Origin: Parus major | Taxonomy: Eukaryota > Chordata > Aves > Passeriformes > Paridae | Length of the DNA: 64,000 nucleotides | NCBI RefSeq assembly: GCF_001522545.3 | Contig: NC_031770.1 | Coordinates: 107,052,130-107,116,129, forward strand | Reading direction: 5' to 3' | In this document: piece by piece, positions 48,501 through 60,500 of the stretch | How positions within the stretch are numbered: position 1 is the first letter of the stretch | Layout: every line of letters begins with the position of its first letter | Notes under the pieces: model-generated | What the model saw: only the letters and a program-made list of their open reading frames with translations | Database searches by the model: none | Told to the model about the DNA's origin: nothing | Program-made: the position numbers and the translations under genes

Positions 48501-51500
48501 GTCAGTACTTACCTGAGCAGCCCTAACAGCACAATTGGTGTGAAAAATCCCACTGCCTTTAGTTACACGGCTCATTTTCATCTACAGTTCAACTTTGCAC
48601 ATCTTCTACTATCAGAGAATCTGGAATTACTCTCCTTAGAACCAGACAATGCCTGTAGGCTGGTGCTTGGTGTCTATGACATACCATAGAAGAAGCCAAG
48701 GTCACTTGAGATGTTCCTGCAGTACCTATGCAATTTAGCTCTCTCCAGAATGGTATATGAAGGAAGCACTAAAATAACTCTCCTCTGAGATTAAACACCT
48801 CCAACATGGAAACAGTTCTCTGCATTTCCCCCTTCCAACATGAGATGCAATTAGGAGTAAGAGAGGAAGTTTAGGCAGACAGGGTATAAATAGCCTCAGC
48901 TCAGGCAGGATGCTGAGAGAGCTGGAAAGATCTCCTGCAGCAGCATATACACTCTTGGGCCCTTCAGATCCATCAGTGTTCAGCCTTTTTGTGCTGAATT
49001 CAGAACAGCCTGAATTTTCCAAAGGAAGAGAGCCCTCTCTCCTCTACACAGCTTGCTTTTTTTTTTTTTTTTCCTTACTGTCTTAAAAGACTGACAGTGC
49101 TCTCCAAGCATTTAATCAGCTAACCCCAAAGCAAGTTAAGCACAAATCCAAGGAAGCCATCTATTTTCACAAGAGCTTCATGAGAATTATTTCCCTTGGG
49201 CTCTCCATGCTGTTCTTTAAGTCTGTCCACCTTTGGGATGACTTTGGCAACAAGTGTAAGTGGAATATTAAGTGCTAAACTAAATTGTTTATTTTTCTGA
49301 CATTAAGCTATGCAAAACTGTTTTCTCACTTCACTTCCTCTCTTGATGAGAAAAGACCTAAAAGACCTTTCCAGACAGGCCAACCAAAATTGCACAGCAC
49401 CAGCATATTTTATTGCTTATACACAGTCAAACAGAACAATTCAAAAGGTCTGAGCAGACTTCATATCAATTGCACAATTTTGGATAGGTTCCTTATATTC
49501 CCAAGTGACAAGGTAGACAGTAGGGAAGCACTCTTTTGAATGATCAATCTCATGACAAGAAAGCAAGCTGGAAGCTAGGTGCTGAAAACCTACTCTAACA
49601 GCATTCACATGAAGATGCAGTGATCACAGACTGCCACATCAAGGGACAAAGGAGAGGAATGAGGAGAATCCATGTCACTTCACAGTCTCACAGAAAGGTT
49701 TGAGCTGGAAGGGACCATCCATGACCATCCAAGTCCAACTCCCTGCCATGAGCACGGACACCTCCCATAGCACCAGGCTGCTCAAAGCCCCATCCAGTCT
49801 GGCCTTGAACAATTCCAAAGATGCAGTAACCATAACCTGTGTGGGCAACCTGTTCCAGCACCCAACCTCCCTCACCATGAAGAACATCTTCCTCATCTCC
49901 CCTCTTTTCTTCCTCATCCCCCCTCTTTCACTTTAAGCCATTGCCCCTTGTCCTGTCATTACAGACCACAGTAAAAAGTTTCTCTCCATCTATTTATTGA
50001 AAGGTTGCAGTAAGGTCTGCCACTGATCTCCTTTTCTAAACACCTTCTTTAGAAGGCAACATTCTCCGAGCAACACACAGAAGGCAACACACTTGCAACT
50101 TTTCCAAATCATCTGGTGCTCTTTACCAGACCAGAAACAAACACTACACACACTGTGCCATTACTCTGAGCATTGCTATTGAGGGAAAACACGCTCAAGG
50201 AAGCCTCTGACCCTCCCTCCTCCCAGGGACTCACCTCACTTTTTGCCCTACACCATTACAATTATTAATTACCATGGCAGAGGAAAACAAAACACTCACC
50301 AAAACAGCATTAATGACCATAACCCACAAACAAAAATTCAAGTGGAAAAAGGCTTAAAAGTTTTCTTGATCACCTGAGTCAAAACTGAAATTCTGGACTA
50401 TCTCAGCTGCCTTTAATTTATTAACACCACCTGAAAATCCATATATAAGCTCTTGGAACAATAAGTTCAAGCAAAAGGACTGAGCATCACTGCTGTGCTT
50501 CCAACAGGTAAAAGCACTCTTGAGTTGAGATCAAAATAAAATCCAAACAACAAAGAATAAAAGTGCTCTTTTTCACTCTCACTCATAAAAAAATGGGGGA
50601 AAGAAAATGAAAAATTCTAGAACTGCATTTTTCAGGCTTACAGGCTTACACAACAGTAATTTATGAAGCCAGAAGCTTGGCAGCACTCACTGAAGGTAAT
50701 GACAGTTGACACCTAGAACAGCAATCTCAACATCTGCCAAAACTTGAGGAAAAAAAAACCCAAATAAGCCAAAACACAAAGAAATGCCAAAATAATCCTT
50801 GTTTTAAAAGACAAGTTTAACTTGAATAACTAGACTTAATCTTCTCCCAGACTTTATATAAGGTCCGACCTCACACTGCAGATGTGTTCAAGATGTCATT
50901 TTGTCTTTTGCCATGTGACTCTAAAATGACAATTTATGTATAAGCTTGGTTCTCAGCCTCTAATGGTTTAAATACCAAGACATTTGAATACACCTTTTGG
51001 AATCAGTGTTAAATACAACTTACTGTGAAACAAATTTGAGGGGATTTGTTTTGTTTTATATGCAAGAGTCCTAAGAGAGAATAATGGTCAGATTCCACAT
51101 CTCCTAAATTATTTTTAAAGGAAGCCCCAAAAGAACAATATGTACCACTACAAACCTTATCTTGCTTTTTATCTTCTGATTCATTACTGGATAATCTTGT
51201 TTTAAGTTTCACTGAGCCTTCCTTAAAGATATCTCCAAACCCAACACCTCGGATTTTCTTTGGCTGTGCTGGTCCCAGTGCAGGTTCACTCCCATTTCCT
51301 GGAGAGGTCACAGGTGAGGTAGGACTGTTGAAAACAGGCTCTGAAAAAAAAATAAGAAAGGGAAAGCTATTTTAAAAGCTGAAATTATTTAACTGCTCTT
51401 CTGGGGAAAAAAAAGTGCACAGCTTTGTGCACCTGATAAATAGCTTTTCTAGGAACACCACTGTAGCTGTTACACCTCACGTTTGTTCTCATTTTATATT

Positions 51501-54500
51501 TAACGTAAGACAAACTTAAATTACACCAGTTTTTCCCTGATTACTCTGGCAACTGAGTCAACAGCTCACTAATATTCTTACTACTTCAATTAGCACTCAG
51601 GCTCCACAGCCTGTTAACGTCAGTGTTTTCCATTAGTTTTATGGAACACTGCTTATGCACTCTCCGAAAATGGTATTTTAGTCCAACATTTAAAAGCTTC
51701 TCATTTGAACAGCAACAGCCACAGAAAGTGATAATCAATAAAAGTCCATAATGAATCCAAACATGTTTCAACTGCCACAGGAAAACACAGTGTATTTCAG
51801 TGGCAGAGTGATGCCCCTCAAGCAACCAAAGTGACATTTTCCTATTGCTCAAAGCGCTCCAAGCATTCCAACCAGATATAGTTGTTGGAAATTAAACACT
51901 GCTGGATTATTTAGCTATTTAAAATTCTTTTAATCTTTCAGTTTTAAGGAACAGCATTTATCCACCTCCAGAAATGTATTTCAAAGAATAACAATTTTGT
52001 TGTTAAGAGCTTTGCAACTATTTTTTTTTTTTTAATTCTTTACGTTTTTAAATTATGGTTAGATCTGTTAAAGCCCAAAGATCAGTACACATAGGCAAGC
52101 AATTCTTGCATGCAGAATTACAGGATTCATGTGAAAACAGACAGCTTTTACAAACCAAAGTCAAAATGGCATCTTTTAGCCTTTGGGTCAAGTTTTTTTC
52201 AGCCCATGCAGGCCTATGAACTGCAATAAAAATTAAAGCCGCTTCCTTTAATCAAAAGTCTAAGATATTTTGATGGTACCATGAAGCTAAGCTGCTCTTG
52301 ACTTCAGCTGCTCACCTTTTGTCTACCCAGATGCTCTTTATTTAGTTATATCCCCTCAGGTATCTCCAAAGCATAGCTATACATCCCATTGGTGGGCAAA
52401 GTCCAGGCTGCACCTTTGAATGACCACAGTGATGAAAGAGGAAGTTACTGTTTCCCAAGAGTGAAGAGGGAACCAAAAGATACTCCAGACCCTGACTGTG
52501 AAAGTACTGAGTATTAAATATAACCCCTGGGGGATGAGGGGCTGAACACATCAACTTGTTAGGAACTGAGAGAAAATACAATTACTTCAAATTACTGTGC
52601 AGTGTCATTGATCTCAGTATTCACTAATTAAGGCCAACACATACCCATTTGTAAATTCACTGCACCAGACCCCACTAAACTCAGGGAACCTGACCTCTAA
52701 GGAAACAGCCACTGAGCTATTTGGGACTGCTCAAGTCAAACTCTTGTTTTATGCTACTGTGATTTCCAAGATTTCCAGAAAAAAATTCCAAGCCAGGCTC
52801 TTCCCTATGTCTGAGCAAGCCCTTGTTTGAAGCAATCAGTACCAGACATGTAAATGAGGGTGCACATTACCACAAGGTAAAAAAAAAAACAAACCCAAAA
52901 AAAAACCCAAAAAAAAAAAAACCAAAAAAACCTCCCCTGTTTTCCTTGAACATTACACCGCTGTCTTTTAAAAATCAATTAACTCCTGCTATGATGTTCC
53001 AAAAAAACATTCATTTTTCAGCAATACCATATTACAAGTACCCTTCTAACAGATCTTCAGAGACTGAAATGTTTCTGAAGTGCATTTTCCAGGGAACAGA
53101 GTAATTGCTTGTAAAGCACAGACCTGCCTGGCACCACTCAGCTACTGTTCAGCCACAGAGCATCTGCTTCTGCCCCACCTACACAGTCATAGCCAGAAAA
53201 GGACAAATGTAAATTCTGTAAATAAAAAGGTCAAATGTAAATTCTGCCTTAAAAACATCTTATTGTTAGATCAAAATATAATCTAGGCATAGAGGCATAA
53301 GAACCATAAGGGTCTCCTTCCCTGGACTCACTTTAAGTTGAGGCTCTCCACACTGTTTTGATTCTCAAATGACTTGATTGTATACTTAAATTTTCTGGTT
53401 TAGGGAGTTCAGTCTATGAGAGTAAGACTGAAAAAAGCTACCAAACAAAAGAATAATTTTATACCCAATTCTAAAAAATATCATCTTTGAATACGATAAA
53501 ATTTCTTGTGATAAAGTGTAGAACACACATGTGCAAGATTAAGACCTTGCAATTTTATTATGAGTGAAATGGGAGCAGACAGTTATCTTCATACTCAGCA
53601 TGAACACTTTCTAGAAAGAAACTGAAACAACTTTGTTGTATTTTAACTGTAATATTTCAATTATACCAGAAATCAAAAATTACTTTGCTAAGAGTTTGCA
53701 ACAAACAAAACACTACCTGTGTCATCCAGAGCATCCTGTGTTTCTCCATCATCCGTTGATTCCAGTTCTTTCACAAAGTTGGAAGGAAACATCCCTGCCT
53801 TGCCATTCAGTATTCCACTCCACCATCCTTCTTCTACCTGTATAGAAATATTTTGCACATTACCAATGGAGTAAAAAGAAATTCCTGTCAATTCCATACA
53901 AACTCTACAACCAACTTTGGGGAAAGTTCAAATTACCATGATTTCTTTATAAAGCAACCTACCAAAGACGTAGAAGCATTTGCCAAAAAGAGCAAGAAAA
54001 CAATTTAATGTTACTTGTATCACTACAGCAATGATCCTGGAACAGGAGGTCATCCCCATGCCAGTTAATCCCAAAAAGCAGCAAAATGTTCATCAACTTT
54101 CTCAAGACAGAATAAGAGGCATTGCACATTTAACACAACAAGAAAGTATTAAATCATTCATAAAATACAGATGAAAAGTTGAGTCTGTGTCTCCATGGAA
54201 ATTTTTATGTGATCTTGCTGTCCATCTATCTTTTCCTCTGTCTTGTCCAATTTCCACCAGTCCTGCCCTGACTGGCTTTATATCCTCAGGGACTCACACA
54301 ATTTTGATCAAAAGACAAGTTTCAAAGAAATTTTTTACAGATAATGCTGGGTAGAACAGAGAAAAGTCCTTAAGGACCTGAGAGTAATGCAAAGCTAAGC
54401 TGTCCACTCCTTCCAGCAGGAGGCTGAGCAGCAAAGCCTGGCCTTACATGCACCACAGGGGCAGGGACCTGCCCATCAGAGCTGACCAATGCCACTGAGT

Positions 54501-57500
54501 CCACGAGGATTTTGTGGTGGCACACAGCAGTCCTAAGGCTAGAAATATATTGGAAAGTTTATCAGGAATACACCACATGGACTAAAGCAGAACAAGCAAA
54601 AGCTAGGTAGGAAGAGGTGATGGGGTAAAATGATGCCAAAGGACTAAGAATTGTGTTCTTACAATTTATGAACAGTTTTCAAAATGTCTTAAATAAATTC
54701 AGCCTATCTGATGAGCACTAGTTAAAAACTATAATCAAGATAAATTTTCAGAATAGTTTATTTATGTTGTCCTGTTTTGAGGCTGGAAAGCTGTTTTTAA
54801 GAAAGGGAAGCAAGAGGAAAAGAAAAAAGCAAACCAAGCAGCAGCTGTTTGCATAAGCTTTTTTTAGCCTGGTTTTGTAGGTCACTATGCCTGACACACA
54901 GGCACAGTTTTTAAATGCCAGCCTACCTCCAGGCAAGCAGAGCCCAAGCAGAAGCTGGCAGCTGCAGACACAGGCAATGAAAGGAGCACTTGTTTTTAAA
55001 GGCATCTTGATGCAAAAATACAGCTTTATTGTGGATGGTTCAAACTCAAGACTGGTTCTCTGAAACAAATTTTAAGCACAGATTACTGGCAAGTGCTGCC
55101 CAGGCTCTGGCACCTCAGGCTTTATGGAACACATAACAGAAAACTAAAATACAAATGCCTTGACTCACACACACCACTCACTCAGGAGCCATGAAAAAGG
55201 AACTTTTAATGGTTACAATACAGAAAGCAACTTGAGCATCCATTTATTCTTCTGCCAAGAGACGTGGTCAACAAAGCACTTTACAGCAAAGCAAAGTGAT
55301 GCCAACTCAGAAGCACTCAGGAACAAATCCAAAATTTCTTGAGCATGCTCATGTTAGCCTCCCCATACTGCCCTTCTATAAAACCCCTGACTATACACAA
55401 CCTGTATTGCCCAAAAAGGTTTCTTTCATCAGCATTAAGACACAGACTAAAGAAGTTCTCCACGCTTTGGAGGAGAACATCTTCACATCTGTTAGCAGAA
55501 ACAACACAGATGCCAGTTTCATAACTCTTTTCTTCCATTCCAAAATATTATCATATGATCCAATTTCCACAAGAGGGAGGTACAGCCCTGGTATACACAC
55601 CAGAACTTTTTTTTTCAGTGTGAATCCCATCGACTTCTTTCTATGAAAAACTCAGACTTCCAAAGAAAAAATGGGGAGGAAGGCTAAAATAAGCAGCTTT
55701 ACCAATCTGGTCTGTTTTTTCTTTTTTTACTAAAAACTTCCCTAATAATGTTATAAGAAATTTCATTTCACTTGAAAAAGCAGTATGCAAATATTAAAAA
55801 TATAATACTACAAAAATAAATCTGCTATTTAGTGCTGCTCCTTACAGGAGAGAGGGGATGATATAAAGGAGAAACAAAGGTTTTAGAGCAATGACACAGT
55901 CATCACGTGCACTCTCTGCATGTTCTTCATGTGTAAAACCCACGTGACATTCTATAAACAAAAAGCCCTGTGGATTCAGCCAGCACATAGCACGATTTTC
56001 TTCCCAAAATGTAACTTCTGCTCTCTCTCATGTCAATCATATCATTTCTGAACCCATTTGCCTCCACCTTTACTTTCATGATCAGTGGCATCATATCTAC
56101 TCAATTTACAAAAACCACTCAATGGCTAAATACTGAACTGTTCTCAAGTAAATAACAGAGCTGATCCCCTCACAGAGCTGTTTTTACCTTATTTTCCCCA
56201 CAAAAAGAGACCAGTCTTTCCTTGTTAAAAGTCATCTGAATGTACAGAAACAGCACCTTTTATACATAAACAGAAGCAAACCATCTCATAGTAGTGAGAA
56301 CAAGTTACATAAGACAAGTTATCCCAGCATATTGCACAACTAGTGGACAGTATTTTCCACCATTCTTTACATTTCTGGTCCCATCAGTACAGTTTTGTGA
56401 AGCAGACAGACAAAGTCTACACCTGTCAGGTCTCTTCTACATCACCATGAAAACAGTGTGTAAACAGCTCTGTGATGATAGTAAGCTGCAATATTTTTCT
56501 ACCAGGTAGCATTTTCATAAAAATTTGTTAACAGTTTTAATAGAAGTAGCAAAGACTGGGTACTACAAAAACATATTTCCATATCATTAAAAAGGAATAA
56601 GCATGGTGACTAACAAAAAAAATCTAAGTAATAAAATATAATCCACACTTCCTTAAGAAACTAGATGAGGAAATGCTCTGATCCTTTTATTCTGTTTGGC
56701 TACTTGGCCATCTCTGATACATGATACCACACACCCCTGTGAAAGTAATTCTTTCTTTTTTGGTCCAACCAAAACAGCAGCTCCCACAACAGTTCACTGC
56801 AAGTGCTCCTTCATGAGTGCTTCCACTGGACCATCCAGTCACAGCTGCCAGTGCAGGCACCATCTACAAGTTAAACTGCTGAGATTACCCAGGAACATTC
56901 CTCTAAAAACACCCACGCACAAAGGTATTTATGAAACTGAGTTTAGTGAGCAGGTTTTGCAAGTCACTTGCTCTGTTTACTCCCAGATATTAAATTCTGT
57001 AAGTATTAGTGCAAATGCATCTAAGGGCACAGTTTTTTTCTTTGCTAGGAAAATGAGGAGCCCTCCCTCATAGGTTTGCACTCTCTTCCAAAGAGGGTCA
57101 CACACAGGAAAAGCAGTCTCACAGAACTACTTAAAAAGCACCACCAATAACACATGGCTAGAAAGCAAGCTTCACTCTCCTTCCTCAGAGCCTCAGGGAG
57201 GAAGAGATGGCACCAGTGAAGGTCAGAGCCTGCTGTGCAGAAGTTTTCCACCCAGTTCTAAAAAGGTTTCTTCCACAATCATTCTGATCTTTTCCACAGC
57301 TTCCTAGACAGATTTCACATTTGGAAGAGACCCTCCTCCGACACATACAAGCTTCCCACAACTGCTATTGAATGGAACAGACACAAAGGAAGCACATGGG
57401 TAAGAAAAGGTAAGAAACCACCACTCCAACTCAATGAGTTTACAAGAGAGCTTGAAACTGACAAATCAAGTCAAATAATGTTTTTCACCTATACCAATTT

Positions 57501-60500
57501 GGAGTTTGTCAGCCTAAAGAAATTAGTCCAACAGCTTTACCACAAGCATCCTAAAGCCAAGGATCACACAAGGGCAGAGAACTGCAAAACGCTTTCAAAT
57601 AATGAATCTGTGTAACATACCACAATTTATTACTGTGATGATCAAATATTTCTTCCAAGCATCTAGCATTCATTGTTTTTGTATTAGATCCTGAGAGAAA
57701 AAACTCCTAAATTATTAACTTTAGCTGCAAAAACACTACTTCACATGCTATTTTCCCAACATGTTTGTAATACAATTAAACAGCCAAAAAAGTAGTTTGA
57801 CTCTCAGCACATGAATGACCAGCTCTGTAGAACAGCTTACCTCATCAATGATGTCAATCACATCCCCCAACTTGAGCTCCAGCTCATCCTCATTCTGAGG
57901 GAGGTACTCGAACAGCACTTTGCACTGTCGCTTCTTGGACCCTGATTCAAGAGAAACACCAAAAGTAAGAACACTCATTAAAGGAGAACTCAGCTTTCCT
58001 CTGTTCCTGAAGACCCAAAAACCATCCCAAAAAGCTGTGTAGCTTTTGATCCTGGTTTTGTGGTTTGCTTGAGTCACCTTAGGCTAGGGAGACATAGTTT
58101 TGACAAATGAACACTATTCATTTCAATTATCAATTCGTATCAATTATCAACCTGCTATAAAAAGCATGTTGACACAAGCAAGCCAGGTAAATCCCCACTA
58201 CAGCAATTTCTCAAACTATTTCCCAACCAAAATCTGTAGGAATGTCAATCACTGCCAGTTAGCACCTACTTGAAAGAAAATGTGCAAGTTTGAGCCTTCA
58301 GTCCTTAAATAATCCTGAAAGCAGGAACATGTTTTGTTATGCACTGTGCTGGAGAGCTTACAGACCTTCTGGCCTCTAACAAGGACCTTGCTAACCACAG
58401 CTCTGAGGTAATGCCAATGTTTGCTGGGCTCATATTTCAAAACTGAACTCATTTTTATGTGTGAATTTAAAAAAACTCCCTCCTTTTTCTCTGTGCCAAT
58501 ATGGCATCTAGTAATTCAAACTGTCAATTAGCAGTCTTTGACAAAAGCAAGATTAAAATCAAATGCAGTCTTTAGCTGTTTGCCATATATCATTAAAGCT
58601 CTACAGGCATTAAAAAGGCAAAATGACATCCTGAGAGGAGAGAGCATTGAAGTGGCTTCTGACAACCCAAGCCCTGCAGCCACAGTGGTGTGAACCCACA
58701 CTGCCTAATCACTCTGCACATATCCTGGAGTGCTGCTGCTGCTGCTGAACCCAGACAGTTTATGCACTTCTCCTTCAAACAAAAGGCCATGCCTTCAGAC
58801 CTTTTCCACAACAGAGCAGTCAGCAGGCTTTTGAAGTCAATTATTATCTCGAGCTATGACCCATATATGCTCCCTATCCTCCTCAAAAACAATCTGCCAC
58901 AGTTTAAATGAAAATATCAATCAAAAGCTTGAAGTGGTAAAGCCTAAGCTTACAGGAGCTGTGTGATTTCCATGCTCTCTCTTATACTTTGTACTCCTTT
59001 GACACTCAACCTTTAGCAATTAAGACTGGCTGTGTGGAAACATTTCAAAACACAGATACTGCCTCCAAGCTTGATCCTTGTCTTTTTATAGCAATGTTCA
59101 AAGTCCAGAGCAAGGCATTTAGAAAACCACACCCAACATCCTTACTATGAAACAGGCCAGGCATCAGAGTAATATTCAGCATCTAAAATTTCTGAGAGAG
59201 TGCTTACCAAATCAAGAATTTTCTACATGCTGATGTATGATTTATGCAAGAAACAAATAAACCAGAAACATGGAGCTTCATGGGTTATTTCTAATAACAC
59301 ATAATTGCCCACATAATACACCCTGCTTTTACCTCCACTCATGCTTTTATCAACTCATGCATGACCCCAGAGGGATTGTTCAGTTAAGAGCAATTGCAAT
59401 AAATGGTTCAATGGCCTTTACTGCCTCCTGCAGTGCTTTCAAGGCTTCTGCTTTGTAGGAGATTAACTGATACCAAAAAAAGGCAAATTAAAAAGTCACT
59501 GCCATTTGGTGTAAATCTGATCTCAATGTTCTTTTTCATAGTGTAATTAGATCTAAATGGGAGAGAAACTCATGGATGCATTTCACATCCAGAAACTTCC
59601 CTTTCCTCTGAGGTCTGTTTCCAGTGATACAGTTTAGGACGTACTGCCTCCCACTTTTGAAAATCCTAGAATAATCTAGGAAGGGAACCACCCATTGCAG
59701 AGAACAGCACTCCAGCTTCACGTGCTGCTGCAGGACTGATGGGCTGGCAGCCTGAAGGCAATTCTGTCCCTTTCCAAAACAACTTGTCTGCCTTCAGGTT
59801 TTGTTTGTTTCGTATAGGGCAAACCAAATTTAGCTCTTTGTTGCCTTTGCTTAGCACACCTTCTGTAATTTCCTTCTGCTGAACAAAGGCAGACATCTAA
59901 CTGACAGACATTCAAATTCTGCCTGCAGCTTACCACCCACCTGACACAAAAATACCTGAATTCAGGGAGAGCTGGATGAACAAAACTTAACTGTTTTTAA
60001 CACTGTAAACCTCATTTCAGCAAGTGAAAAAACAGAAACACAAAGACAACTACGCTCTGGAAAGTAAGTGATTGCCCAGGCACAGAGCAAACAGGATCTG
60101 CAGGAGCTGTTTAAAGTCTTCCAGGAAAAAGGGAACAGCAAGTGAAATGGAAATGCAGAGACTGTCACTGCAGCAGGTAAACAGCTGTGTGCCTAAAGGG
60201 ATCTGCTTGAATATAATTTTCTCCAGAAGGACGAGTAGCCAGAGCTCTGCAGAGTTTGTGACCAAGCTGTACCTTCTACCCTGGCCTGTAGTGATTAACA
60301 GCCACCAGCATGAGAATGTGACATGGAAAATATGGGAACATTCCAGGGTTAGGGTGACCAGAACCATAGCTGACAGCTGAACTGGTATCAGATCATGTTC
60401 ACAGAATCCTAGAGTATCGCCAATTGGGAAGACCCATAAGGATCACATTGATTCCCTTTTAGAGTCTGGCTGTATTTATCTAGGAACAGCATTAATCTTT

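Noticed and set aside
51417..51440. GTGCAC repeat flanking a short spacer, possible hairpin
   Set aside because: The arms are only six bases and self-complementary, which is common by chance.
52823..53104. 93-codon Lys/Pro-rich frame
   Set aside because: Product of the A/C low-complexity tract.
53203..53246. Direct repeat of CAAATGTAAATTCTG
   Set aside because: A small local duplication in an intron with no further copies.
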